Shown here: positions 1-11,469 of the stretch, piece by piece | How positions within the stretch are numbered: the stretch's first letter is position 1 | How the letters are laid out: each line of letters starts with the position of its first letter | Origin: Mnemiopsis leidyi | Taxonomy: Eukaryota > Ctenophora > Tentaculata > Lobata > Bolinopsidae | Length of the DNA: 31,302 nt | Direction of reading: 5' to 3' | NCBI GenBank assembly: GCA_000226015.1 | Contig: JH153627.1 | Location: forward strand, 13,694-44,995 | Program-made: the position numbers and the translations under genes | The notes under the pieces: generated by a model | Databases searched by the model: none | What the model saw: the letters and a program-made list of their open reading frames with translations, nothing else | What the model was told of the DNA's origin: nothing

Positions 1-756
1 ACCCTAAGTTTTATTGAGTAATTTGTCGAATGACAGATGACAGATTGAGAGATAAATCATGTAACATAATTTTAATCTCAGCTCCGAAAAAGCTATTTAA
101 CGACAAATTCACGAAACGCCATTAGAATTAACGAAACGCAGTATAAATACAGATTAAGGTAGTACATACAATATAATATTGACGACGTCATGCAGAGTCA
201 AGATATTCGAAATAAACAATGAAAAGAACGCGCAGGGTGTTCAAACTTTGCGCGTGCAGCGTGGACTTTTCAAATTATGCATCGAACGGCTGCATTAATC
301 CGCGCGTCTGTATTTACACGTGCAGAACAATAGAAATAGATAAACCGGCATTGAGTCTGGTTGGTGTCTAGTGGTTGCGTATTTTCATTCCTTATTCCGC
401 GAATTTTGGTAACAATAATTCACAGCATGATACGGGAAATTCAGCGGTCGCCTGACACAATGAAAGCGGCCGCAAGTCTTGTTTGATCGATGCATGTACC
501 TCAATGTAACTTTTTTGTTACTTATATGTGTAAAAACTGTTTCTTTAATAAATGCATTCATCATTCAGTTAATTTATGAATTTATGAAATGCATGATATC
601 AGATCAGACAGGTTTGTGTCCCATGTAATAACCGTGGTGAACGATAAAATCCACGACTTCTCAATTGGCATGAAGATAATCTGTACCAATATGCACGAAA
701 TCAGACGAATCTACTGATGATACTACTCTCTTCTTCAACCTCAACCTCACATTAAG
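1..756. other. 5' flank of gene A, no exon resolved
   Basis: No convincing coding exon was found here. The gene A frame is closed by two TGA codons at 715-720, and no ATG lies in that frame between 721 and 906. The first visible gene A exon therefore probably starts at a splice acceptor, with earlier exons upstream or hidden here. The stretch 725-750 is pyrimidine-rich and suits an acceptor at 755-756 (AAG) or 770-771 (CAG). Confidence 0.5.
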
Positions 757-2502
757 ACCAAATCAATCCAGGACGACGATGATGAACCCCCAAATCTGGT
801 TTCCTCCCCTTACAAACCGCCCCGACCTCCTCCCTTGGCGGTTGCTAGCAAGGTCATCTCAGGGGACTCGACACGAAAAAGTTCAGAAGTTGCTGCTGAC
901 CTAAACATGTATAACATCCTAGTGGAGAACATACATTCTAGAATTATTAAATTCATGATGGACTTGTTGACGGCTGGAAGATACACGGTCTGCCAAGAGG
1001 ACAAGGAGAATATTTGTGAGTCTACTCTCCATATTTTGACGGCCATAGAGACATGTGTACCTGCTTACGTGGGTGCTGATCCTTCCTCTGACCTTCTGGC
1101 ACCCCCTAAACCACCTCGCTCCTTTAGCGGCGACAGAAAAAGAAAAATTTCAAAGCTATACGCTAAGGAGCGTGAGGATAATCCACTTGTAAGTGTTCTA
1201 ATGTACCAGAAACTCATCGCTGACATCCACAAGCAGTTAGTGGATCTTATAGAGTATCTAAAGAGTCCTGAGAGGACGGGGATACCCGATGTTGACAAAC
1301 AGGCCATGGTGGAGAGACTCCAGCTCGTGGACACTATCGCTGAATCTTGTAAAGCACTGTCGTCCGAGTCTGATTACGACAGTGTCGCTGACAAGGAAGA
1401 AGAATTTCCAGCTGTTTTTCCAGATTTACAGTCCAAGTGGGAGAGAGACGTCAGTTTTGATGTTCCAGAATCGATCGTCGTCAGCTACAATGAGACCGAC
1501 CAAGATGACCATCTGTACGATACCTTAGATGGTTTTGACGAGGGGCAAATTCAGCCCCAAGAGAATAAGCCTTACCAAAGTGTACAGGAGAACTTGACTG
1601 TTGACAAACTGGTAGCTGGAAATGTTGTTTGTAACGGGTTTTGTGATTACCCTTGTGATTGTACATATTCCACTGTTGCCAAGAAGATCAGCGTACCTGA
1701 CTACCATATAATTGATGTTAGAGAAATCAGTGAATCATCGGATGAAGCTGAGCCTGCTGAGGCTGACTGCTCCAAAAAAGACTCCTTTCAGAAGAATAAA
1801 GATAGTGCTAAAAGTTTGGTGAGGAAAAGGCCAGTTAAGTCCGTCAAGTATTCGATCGAAACGATTGAAGAAGATGTTGAAGCTTCCCCTAAAACATCTG
1901 TGACTAAAGAGGGAGATATTTCAGCCGCTGCAAGCAATAACGATCTCACTGAAATGGACAAGGCATCAAGCTACTATTCCTCAACCTCTTCCCTAACTCC
2001 CATTAGCGTCCGTGAAAAGATCAAGATGTTCTCTGCCCTTGAACCCTCCAACTCAGGGGACACAATGAACGATAAGGCCAAGAAGCTCACCAAGAAATCG
2101 CTGAAGAAGTGGATATCCTTGTCCAAGAAAAGCACCAAGAAATCCAGTGTTGGTTCTGACAAAGACAAGAGGAAAGCCGAGTCGTACTCTCCCTTGCCAG
2201 CAATAAGAAAGTTCCCTGCTAAATCTGGCGTAAGTGTCCGGAAGTTAAGCACCGGGGTCAACATCCGAGCACAAGAAGTAAAAAAAACGGAAATGGTCAG
2301 GGTGTCTGATAAGAAAGAGGCAAAGCAGCTGAAGATCCGACTAAAAACGATGGCTAAAAGCGTGAAGAATCTGGAGAAGAGGGAGGAACAAGCACTATTG
2401 GAGTTGGAAGAGTGTAAGAGTAGAGAGGAGGACTGGAAGAAAAGGTTTGATGGGGTCTACTCAAGAATGATGCAGGAAACTCTGAACTCCTCTATCCCTA
2501 CC
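757..2502 (+). CDS. Gene A exon 1: duplicated helical units, tyrosine motifs, basic region, start of coiled coil
   Basis: This is the longest open frame in the window (582 codons). The reading upstream of the first ATG (907) is kept because it contains the KPPR motif that reappears 294 bp later, so it is coding. The acceptor is AAG at 755-756 or CAG at 770-771; both keep phase 0. The donor is ACC|GTATGT at 2503, phase 0; reading through it gives only 14 more codons before a stop at 2545. The C-terminal part is rich in Lys and Glu with heptad-like leucines, and the coiled coil continues in the next exon. Confidence 0.8.
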
Positions 2503-5500
2503 GTATGTATATTGATAGAAGTATTTAAATTATGTTCTGTATTGTGACAGCTAAAAGATGTATCGTATTGTATTGTAATTTGTATTGTATGTGTGTCATT
2601 GTATTGTATTCTATTCTTTATTGTGTGATATTATATTGTACTGCCCAAGAAGACCTTTGTAACATCATGGACGCTGACTAAGCTTACCTGATCCTCTTCA
2701 ACATAATTTTGTTCTCAAGTTCATTGAACTCAGTCACATTATCATTTGGAAATGAAGGTTGACTCTTTGGTAAGCTATATACAATGACGATTGGAGTAAG
2801 AGTTAGGATCACTTATCCGCTTTACCGGCTATAAACCTTTTGTATTGTATTGTATTGTATTGCATTGTATTGTTCTGTATTGCATTTTTTGTTGTGTGTG
2901 TGTTACACATTGTAGCGGATAATCTCCACGGAAAAATCGGACGGGTTTTGGAACCGCTGATCTCCTTTTCACTTATATCTCCATTTTGGTCGCATAAACC
3001 ATCACATATTCAGTTGAAAATATATCAGAACATCAAACCTGGTACCAGCATAAAAAACCACAAAACACCCAGAAAGTTACGGTAAATGTGTAGTCCATGT
3101 TTCAAACATTACCCCCTTTCATAACGACTACTTTAAACCATTTACTTTACTTTTTGCCGAAGGCAAAAAAGTAACAGAGATAGAAAAATTCGACTCGCAG
3201 GTGGTGTCAAATACCGGAGGAAATAGCCTACTATCAACTAATATTGCAGAGCACCGGTGTCATGCATTAATAAGTGTAGCCAATTGTTGTAACCAAAATG
3301 TTTCTATTTCTACATAAAAACCCGTCCGGAGCACGGGCTCCCTGCTTCTCCGCTTAGTTGAAGTAGATCCAAACTTTAATTTTTTTAAATAGATAAAAAA
3401 TTTAAAGTTCGAAGTTTGGGCAAACAGTATCCTGGACTACCTTGGAAACTCAATATTCTACCTCATGGTCTTCGATAATTCTAATTCAATTTACGTGTCG
3501 GACGGAAATGTCGTGAAAATCCCGTATTCTTCCAACCCGGTTTTGTAATGTGATCGATTTTTCTACCGACTGTCGTCTTTATACTTCAAATAAACTTCAA
3601 GATGTTGATTGTGTCAAGTCTTGAAACTTCATATAAACTTCAAGATGTTGATTGTGTCAAGTCTTAATTTTTCATTAGAAGGGTCCCCTCTGCAAATGCT
3701 GAGGTACTCTAAGGGTATTCATTCTTGGTTCAGTTTGTCTTGGCTCACATCACCGCTCTTCAAAAAATTCTTAGCCAGTGAGAGACAGTTTTATCTTCAC
3801 ATGCCTAGCTCGTAGCACTTGTTCTTTCGTCTAATCTGTTCTCATTCTGGGAGTAGAGAAGATTCAGACAAATAGATCTCAGTTTGGCTTCCGTAACGGT
3901 ATCTTTCCTACGGACTGTCATTTTATGTGAAGATCGGCTTTGTATGCAACCGTTTTATCTGTTCGGTTGTCATAAAACTCGGAGATGAAAAGAATCATAA
4001 TAATTCTAGCTCTGGAGTGTCTCTAGCCAAGAAAACGAATCGGCTTCTAGGTGGCTCTTGGTGGCTCAATTCTCAGGATATCAAATTATCTTATTTTAAT
4101 CGTAATCCTGATCTTTTGCTAAACGGTGGTAATGCTACTTATAATCTTATCCATGCAATGTGTACAATCCTATTCCTCAAACTGGTCATATGCAGCCCAT
4201 TTATATAGGATGCTAGGGTGATTATTTGAACTCGCTCACTTGTGCTGCCTAGCTGTCTTTCTGCCTGTAGTCAGTAGTAACCTCATTAAAAACATTTCCT
4301 GATTGACGAAATGTTACATAATTCATCCCTACTTAAAGGATAGGACCGATGCAGTTTTCTAGATTACGTTAACAAAGCAGATCTGAAGAATGTGATAGCA
4401 TTTGATAATATCATCAATTACAATAATCTGCAATTTACGTGGAAATTAACCATCACTAGGAATTTCTCCTACCTGGCTTTTAGCAACAAATCCTGTTTTT
4501 TAAACCTTGTGTGACTCACATTAAAATTGCACGTGTATTATACAATTTGCACTTGCGCGTGCACGTGTAGCCTGAGACCACTATTCCCTATTTTAGGTCT
4601 CCTTGTCAAGGTTTTCTCTACTTGACCGCTGACAGTTATAATCACTTCTTGGTCTGTCAAATAAGCTCACATACAGCTGTCCCTAGTCCCTTCTCACATG
4701 TTATAATGTATGTCCACTGTAGACATATCTCTGAATCCCAGTAGTAAGTGTTATTATCATAGTTGCGTCAAATGAATATCCCTTAGATGGATTAAAAGGG
4801 AAACATCTGATGAATGTGAAAGAAATGTCTAACTGTTCAGAACTCACAACCAAAACCACTACCAAATATACTTAACTTAAAACTCATAACCTAAACCACT
4901 ACCAAAAATACTTAACTTAAAACCGAACTTACATCCTGAACTTTATTCAACTGTTTGTCTAATTGTTTATCTAATGGTTTTTATTTAACAGATTATGGTC
5001 TTCGTAGTATTAAAACTAAGGTAGACTCTTAATAACAAATAACCAACACAAAATTTGAGAGTCACCATACTACAGCTTCACGAAATCTAACATCCTATAG
5101 TTCGCAGTTCGATTTTTAGTTGAATACCTAAATAGACAAATAGCTGTTTAAATTAGCTTGGGGATATTGGCCATGTTTTAAGCTTTACATGATTTAGTCG
5201 ACGCTGAATTCGACTCTGACTCACGATAGATTTAATTCTGCTTTTGATCAAGCTAGAATGAAGCTGAGGTAGAGCCAGTGATAAGTGATAATCTTGGTGA
5301 ATTTGGTTCCTGATAATTTGCAGGTCTCAAAAGTGTAGTATTAGGTACTGGCATAGTAATATCTATTACTATTAATATAAGGAGCTCACAGCTATATAGC
5401 CATCCCCCCGGTGTCTAATCTTTATATCATGACTCTGCTGAAAATTAAGATTAACAATCCTACTGGAATACCCAATCACAATATTAAATTTCGCTTTGTG

Positions 5501-5619
5501 ACGTCATTACACTTCACAGGTACGATTAAATTTTTAAGTGAGACTTGATAGCTTTCTGTGTGTGAGTGTGTGTGCGTGTGTGTGTGTGTGTGTGTGTGAG
5601 TGTGTGAGTGTGTGTGTGA

Positions 5620-5665
<46 letters not shown>

Positions 5666-8600
5666 GTGCGTGTGTGTGTGTGTGCGTGTGTGTGTGTGCG
5701 TGTGTGTGTGTCTGTGTGTGTGCGTGCGTGGGTGTTTGTGGTTGATTGGGAGGAGGCCGCGCGAGCCTGTATGCTAGTGACTTCTTCGTGTGTCTCGACT
5801 ATTTAAACGATTGCAATGTTTGTTTCCATTGGGACCATTAGAATTTTCAGTGTGCCAATCGTACCGTGATCGCTTACAAGGCACACCTGCACGATATACA
5901 ATACAAGTGATAGTGATACTGGTGATACGATATAATTTTGAATCATTAATCTCTATCGCGGATCTGCACTGCACAGAGCACTTTAGCACTGTCGATATCA
6001 GTATAAGAGTACACTGTATGTCTGCAATAGTAGTAACTAGCAGCTTGTTCTTTAATTTCTTATGAAGTACGCTACTCCTTGGGATGTGACGCAAAATAGT
6101 CTTGACATGTCGTAGTTTACTCCTTATCGGTCATTGTCACACGTAAATTTAAAAACACAAATTTGCGACACCTCCCCACGAATTGTGTTCCTCATGTAAT
6201 GAATACAGAATAGCCTTTATAGACCACTACAAATTGCCTCAATTTACGAACTTTTAAGATGTGCATGAATTTATGCACAATAAAGTATTGGCTTAGTGCG
6301 ATGTTTATAAGTTGTACAATATGCTAGTGTACGTGTTCTTGTAGTTTGTGGTGGGTATCTTTGTGTGTAACTCGTGAAAGGAATGTGAACCGCGATGTAA
6401 AAGGAACTCAAAATGGGGACTCCATTATCAGATCATATCATATTTCGGAATATCATATTGCATTAAAGGTCAATGACTGACCCTTGTTTACATCTTGATG
6501 AAGCGTGTTTAACTCCAATTTTTTTTGCTCAAACCTGTTATTGAAAAAAATTTAGATTTACTCTTGAGTAGCTCTATAGTTACTCTAGAGTAACTCTAGA
6601 GTTACCCTAGATTAACTCTAGATTAACCCTAAATTAACTCTTAGGTAATTACTTACTCAACTTTGATTTAAATCTACAGGCTGTAAAAGTTACGGAAAGT
6701 GTTGAGTACAAAGAACTCCAAGCAGAACTGTCCTCCCGTACCGAATCTCTAAATCAACTACAAGATACACTCCAGAGTTTGAAGGTTGACTTGCAAGACA
6801 AAGAAGAACAGAATTCTCTTCTTCTGGATGAGGTTTTTGATTGTTTGTATTTTTTGCGTTTGTTTGAGCGTTATGGATCTGTTTTTGTGAATTGTGGAAT
6901 TAGATCACTTAATTGTTCGGGTATGACTTTTTTGCAATGCACTGACGGCTCGTTTTGCATGCCAGAGGATGATGATGAAATTCTTTTAATCTAGCTGGCA
7001 AAATCATTTTTAAATAACATTTCAATGGACTTTATAAAAAAGTTGGACTGTTTAGCTCTACTGTCTCTTTTGAAGGTCTGAGTTTATCTTCTTCAACATT
7101 TTACCGACTCTCTCCTTTCCAGTACGTCAAAACTGCCATCGTCAAAACTGCCATCGTTATTTACTCTGCACTCGCGCTTGGTTTTCTTTTGTACCAGTCT
7201 CCCGAAATGCAAATATCATTAATTTTCTGCTTTTGTCCTCAACTATTTCCATAATACCTGACTTGATTCTTTTGTTCAACGTCATACTTTCGTCCTTCGA
7301 CTTCTAAACTACCTAACTGTACGGCTTCATTTCCGTTTTATTCGCTTGCTGAATTCAATCTTGTGCCTTTTATAATGCAGTCGCTCACTCTGAACCTCTG
7401 CCAAGTCCTTTGGCACTTGCTATCCTTTGGCACTTAAACATCGACTTTCAGACACCACTTTCAGCAATTTCACGCAATATAGCGAACAGTTAACTACATT
7501 CAACAAAAGCGAAACCTTTTTTAGTCCCTCATTTTTCTACATCAGCTATTCTGTTTACTTCTTGTAGAGGAGGTGTAGTTCAACAATTTGGTAAAAAGGT
7601 GGTCATTTCGCGTCCTATTCTTATGTTGAAAAGCGCGAAAAACCGGGCTCGAATAATCGACGCAAAACAAATTAGTCTTGAGAAGAAAATCCTTTACTTG
7701 TTAAGGGCCTGCATAGGTATCCATTATATTAGCTCCGTTATTTTTGCAACGAGTTTGTTGCGATTTAAGATTTTTCGCCTTAAGTGTCTTCGTCATAGAA
7801 CCTTGATCGACCTCAGTCCTCAGAGCACCAGCAGCTTTGAGAAAATCCTTGATAGCTTGATAACTTGATAACTTGTAGGTATTAACAAAATAACACAGAC
7901 AGTATCAAGATTAAAAGATATATTGTACTCACTTATTAAGGCGATTAAGGTGTATGCGTTACTTGTCTATCCTCAGTTGAGAAAGATCCGAATTTTGGAG
8001 CAAGAGTCGCGGAAAATGCTGGAAAAGTGCCAAAAAGAAAACACGTTCTTTAGACAACAAGTCAAGTTGCGAGGAAACTTGGCTCTTCGATCTGGAACCT
8101 TCAAGTAAGCGAGAAGCGATAAGATTATTTAATAATATGATGATAACTCTAATTACTTTTAGACTTTTACTATTGTACATTGTTCGAGTAAATTGGACGG
8201 AGGAGACATGAAAGGATTTAGCTGCATGTCGAAACATTATTTTTCCCGACGAATAGTGCATTAGTTAATTGTATAATTTCATAATTAAGCGCTGCTCAAA
8301 AGGAGTTAAAATTTTGCGACTCAACTTGCCGCTTTGCAGTCTGATTCTATTTGGTTTGACATGGTTTGTCTAGGTTTAAAACTACAACTTTTGACAGTCC
8401 CGAAGCCCAAAACCCTTATTCACCCCTTTTTGGCCAAAATGGAAATACTTAAAGACTTAATTTTGCACTTATTGCCTTCTTACGGTCCAAAAATGAAAAT
8501 TATCAATTTTGAGCAAGAAGAGAATTTAGATTCGCATTTTGAATCCAATGGTGACAACCCCGACTAATCGTTACAATTAATCATTACAATTGCACAGCAA

Positions 8601-11469
8601 AAAAATATACTTATAGCCCTGTGCCTTGTCTGGCTGGAGGCACGCTTTCCGTTTTGCGACTGATAGGGTAGGAGACTACTGTACTTGTCTAGGTCATTGC
8701 TGTTGAGTGTCGTGATTACTGAACAATGAACGACTCTATACAATCTACGTTATCATAAGTCATGTTGCAGAATAATGAGAGTCCTATCATTTTTAGTTCG
8801 AAATGACACACTGTATCGATTTTCACATATTTGTTTTGAATTTTGTCGTAATACTGTCACCTAATTGTCTCAATTAAAATATATTCTGTATTATGACGTT
8901 CAATTTACACTTATGAGCCTGGTAGCTTTGACTGACGGTGATATAAGATTATCTACCGCCCCTAAGAAATGACCGGCTTATAGAAATAACCCATTGAAAT
9001 ATTTTTCTTTTGCAATCTGAACTCCGTAACCAGCTAATTCGGTTACTGGAGGTGCTGAAATTTTGGAAGCATACAGAAATTTTAAGATGGTTGTGTTTTC
9101 CTAGGTAACAAATTTCGGTTTTGCTTTTGAAAGGGACTTCCATACCTCACACTGCCACCAAATGAAAACACGAGATGGAAACTGCAAAAAAATCTTAAAT
9201 TTTGTCGGTGCTTAGATCCAAGAAAATTATGGTTAATCAACCATATAAATTTACAGCGATGATCTCAATTTAGAACGATTTTAATTTTGTGCTCCAAAAG
9301 ACTTAAGTATACTCAAGCAATGAGTTCAAAAACCAATTGCTATAGAGAGACACTACTGAAAGATGTTGACTTCTTATTATAACATCATTCAATTCTTATC
9401 ACTGCTTACTGCTTGGTACAGCATGTCGGCTTATAAAAATTTATGTTCCGATTCTCCCTTTTTCACGATTACTTCGATATAATTCAGTTTGACATCGGCG
9501 CCTGGATTCCCTCAATTGATAAGTCCGGAAGTCTGAACGAAGAAGATTTCAAGTTTCAGACCATCTAAGTTTTGTCATTTTTAAATAAAATTTTAAAATT
9601 AAATAATTAAATGACAACGTGTGACATTCATTCAGTGGGCCACCAAAATTCCGGAATTTGAGCAATTTCTAAGAAGGCCAGGGATTAAAATTTTCAGTTT
9701 AGAATTTTAACGGCGGCCCGCATGTACGTGACTTACATTAGTACATTACCAATGCAAGGGGAGTAAGCTAATTTGCCCCTATGAGATCGTAGTTCAGACT
9801 CTGGCCCTTAGGCATGCACGGGTTTCAGTGTTCGGAGGGCCTACAATATGTAATTTTGTCTATTATTCTAAGAATTTATTCAAATTCTACCGGTGTATGA
9901 GGCTCGAACGATGTACGTGATAGGCTCCAAATAGGATGAAAGTTAATCCGAAGATCAAATCTTGTGGTGTAATGTCTACCTTTAGGGTTGGCAATATTCT
10001 CTGATGATGAACATGCGTCCAACACTTTTGGACGGGATTCATTTACCCAGCTTTGTTATCCAGATCCGTGCTGTATTCTTACAATTGTTAGAGCCGGAAG
10101 AATAAAAACAGAAAGGCTATGACTAAAATCTACTCTCATCTCTTACATGTTTACTGACGATGTTTGTCTTGGGGATGCAGTGTTGCCAGACTGTCAGCAC
10201 ATACATTCCAAAAACTTGACGGTTTCAGGTTTTTATACGATGGTTTTAACTTTGATCCTTATCTCCACCTCTATTTCAGCTTGTTTAAGACCAGGTGGTT
10301 CCAGCTGGAAAGTCGGAGTTCCCACACCATCAGCCCCGTCATCTCCTTCTACTGCGGATCAGATCGGCTCGGTCAGATCGTTTTGGCGGAGATTGTCAGG
10401 TGTGAACTGTTGACCGGAACTCAGTTCAGGTTTGTAGTGTGGTATTCCTTTGTGTATAGAGAACAGAAATCGTGGGGAGTTGTCCCAAATTTTCGAAAGT
10501 TTCATATCTAATTTTTTCAAAATTTAATAGTTCTACCATAGTTTAAGGAGGTCAGTTAAGAGGATCATGTGAGAACGCACCCAATAATTTTGGAAAATTG
10601 TGAAAATTTACCTCATCTCTCCACTTTTCTATAATAGTTGATTTTCTATAATAGTTAATTTTATGAGCTACTTTGTATAGTAATTAGTATAGTTCATTGT
10701 AATAATAGTATAGTTCATTGTAATTTAAATAGTAGTTCATGAACTAGGTACTCTGACCTTAATTGGCTAAATAAAATTACGAAATTCTTGTAAAGTTTGG
10801 ATGCTACCTAAATATTAAAAGTGCTTCCATTTATTTTTTTTAATTTCTTTAGTTTTTTTGTAAGCTCATTACCAACACGCCACGAGCTAGTACCCAGTTT
10901 TTCCTCAATTTTTATCAACCCTTGGAAATGTCGTTGGCCTGCATCTTAATGTTTAAAAGTTACAATATTAAACATCAAAGTTCCTCTCCTTGCCCGTCCG
11001 ACTAATTGTACCCAGCTAATTTGTCTTACTTGACTCTCGATATTTGTTATCATGGTCTTATTTAGACATAAGGGAGTATGCCAGCACAGCTTTTAAGTAT
11101 TTGACGTCAATTCAGCGTGAAGACGGGAACTTGGGAACAGATTCTTCAGTCAAAAGGATTTCTTCAAATAAAAACAATAATATAATAATGTCGATTTCGT
11201 ATTTTTTATTACTGTAAGTGAAAAAGATTTTTTGCTAGAAAATTTAAGTTCAGTAGTATCTAATTAAAGATTTAATCCCTTTCAGTCTATCGACGAAGTA
11301 TATTAAGTACGTTCTGAATGCTGAAAACACAGATGAAGCCCAGAAATGGCTGTCAGGCATCGAAATTCTCAGTATGACATTTTTATCGGATTTTAACCAG
11401 GAAGAAAACTTTGTGAATGAAAAAAGTTCGTTCAATTGCAACGGGAAGACAGTTCTTAACATAAGTTGA
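757..11469 (+). CDS. Gene A: coiled-coil, PH-domain scaffold-like protein (5' partial)
   Basis: Proposed exons are 757-2502, 6680-6832, 7977-8104, 10280-10429 and 11286-11469 (TGA), joining in frame to 786 residues. Domains by residue from 757: two tandem 98-residue units each opening with KPPR (about 20-197); an acidic region with YDSV 207, YDTL 254, YQSV 273 and YSTV 304; a Lys-rich stretch (about 440-470); a coiled coil (about 515-660); a PH domain (about 663-752) with KTRWF after strand 1 and the C-terminal helix Trp747. PH domains often bind phosphoinositides, and K-T-R-W-F fits the basic motif of lipid-binding members; proline motifs may bind SH3 domains and the tyrosines SH2 domains (inference). 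No family with this exact order was recognised, so no name is given. The N-terminus is missing. The stop in the last exon competes with a possible splice into the STAT gene. Confidence 0.75.
814..1350 (+). repeat. 98-residue tandem internal duplication in gene A
   Basis: Two units align without gaps at an offset of exactly 294 bp. KPPR at 814-825 matches KPPR at 1108-1119. [10 protein letters not shown] at 907 matches [10 protein letters not shown] at 1201. The shared pattern then runs L..., R, DK, E, T, and finally IE-T-C at 1056 against AE-S-C at 1350. The helical part looks amphipathic. The copies are strongly diverged, so the duplication is old. Confidence 0.75.
1375..1677 (+). other. Cluster of four Y-x-[ST]-[VL] motifs in gene A
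   Basis: The motifs are YDSV (codon at 1375), YDTL (1516), YQSV (1573) and YSTV (1666). The first two sit in strongly acidic sequence ([16 protein letters not shown]), as tyrosine kinase sites often do, and pY-x-x-hydrophobic is a common SH2 ligand form. Phosphorylation itself is inferred. Confidence 0.5.
2838..2885. repeat. TATTG pentanucleotide repeat
   Basis: About nine imperfect copies of TATTG in tandem; a looser run of the same unit lies at about 2550-2640. Confidence 0.8.
3147..3174. repeat. Short hairpin
   Basis: TTACTTTTTGCC, the spacer GAA, then GGCAAAAAAGTAA. The arms pair with one extra A on the right. It is intronic and has no recognised function. Confidence 0.5.
3583..3665. 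repeat. 40-bp direct repeat, two copies
   Basis: Copies at 3583-3622 and 3626-3665 differ at one base and are separated by 3 bp. Each begins ACTTCA and ends GTGTCAAGTCTT. Confidence 0.85.
4841..4920. repeat. 40-bp tandem duplication
   Basis: Copies at 4841-4880 and 4881-4920 start AACTCA and end TACTTAACTTAA, with a few substitutions. Confidence 0.85.
5555..5733. repeat. (TG)n microsatellite with interruptions
   Basis: About 180 bp of TG dinucleotides, broken by GTGAG and GTGCG variants. The Val/Cys-rich open frames across it come from the repeat and are not genes. Confidence 0.95.
6556..6645. repeat. Degenerate TTAACTCTAGA cluster before gene A exon 2
   Basis: About seven diverged copies of an 11-12 bp unit based on TTA(A/C)CTCTAGA, some in inverted orientation (CTCTAGAG is palindromic). 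The cluster ends some 35 bp before the exon 2 acceptor. Confidence 0.6.
6680..6832 (+). CDS. Gene A exon 2: coiled coil
   Basis: 51 codons, phase 0 at both ends, acceptor CTACAG, donor GAG|GTTTTT (weak). The peptide is rich in Glu, Gln and Leu with heptad spacing ([27 protein letters not shown]) and continues the coiled coil of exon 1. Reading past the donor gives a run that does not look coiled. Confidence 0.75.
6833..7976. other. Gene A intron 2
   Basis: AT-rich intron. It contains a 15-bp tandem duplication (GTCAAAACTGCCATC, about 7125-7156). The open frame at 7599-7868 has no coding features that I recognise. Confidence 0.6.
7977..8104 (+). CDS. Gene A exon 3: end of coiled coil and first PH strand
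   Basis: Acceptor TATCCTCAG, donor AA|GTAAGC, phase 0 in and phase 2 out. The first half is charged helix ([17 protein letters not shown]). The last part, [13 protein letters not shown], is the first strand of a PH domain and joins directly to the RWF strand in exon 4. Confidence 0.8.
8105..10279. other. Gene A intron 3
   Basis: 2.2 kb with no supported exon. A possible short exon at about 10186-10219 was rejected because exons 3 and 4 already join in frame inside the PH domain. Confidence 0.6.
10280..10429 (+). CDS. Gene A exon 4: core of PH domain
   Basis: Acceptor ATTTCAG, donor CAG|GTTTGT. One base completes the codon from exon 3 and it leaves in phase 2. The peptide [11 protein letters not shown] is the typical second PH strand. 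ISFYCGSD and [10 protein letters not shown] fit the next strands, where G-x-I-x-L is common in PH domains. Confidence 0.82.
10430..11285. other. Gene A intron 4
   Basis: AT-rich, with a short tandem copy of TAGTATAGTTCATTGTAATA at about 10687-10730. No exon seen. Confidence 0.6.
11286..11469 (+). CDS. Gene A exon 5: PH C-terminal helix and stop
   Basis: Acceptor CTTTCAG. The sequence [19 protein letters not shown] is the last strand and closing helix of a PH domain, with the conserved Trp at residue 747. After ending the domain at GIE, the frame runs 34 more codons to TGA at 11467-11469. An internal donor, CTCA|GTATGA at 11372, would leave phase 1 and could join STAT exon 2 at 14002. No AATAAA lies close downstream; an ATTAAA is at 12311. 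Confidence 0.75.

Larger units (their letters stand above)
2503..6679. other. Gene A intron 1 (4.2 kb)
   Basis: The intron runs from GTATGT to ACAG. It holds TATTG pentamer runs (about 2550-2640 and 2838-2885), a short hairpin (3147-3174), direct repeats at 3583-3665 and 4841-4920, a TG microsatellite (about 5555-5733) and a TCTAGA-rich cluster (6556-6645). No further exon could be supported, though a short missed one is possible. Confidence 0.6.

Noticed and set aside
3877..3900. Peptide SQFGFRNG, resembling a reverse transcriptase motif of LINE elements
   Set aside because: Eight residues only; no flanking RT motifs could be followed in any frame, so chance is likely.
5538..5806. Val/Cys repeat proteins
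   Set aside because: Translation of the TG microsatellite.
7599..7868. 89-codon open frame in gene A intron 2
   Set aside because: No recognised domain or coding signature, starts at a non-ATG codon, AT-rich intron context.
10186..10219. Possible short exon between gene A exons 3 and 4
   Set aside because: Exons 3 and 4 already join in phase and complete the PH domain; inserting it would break the domain.
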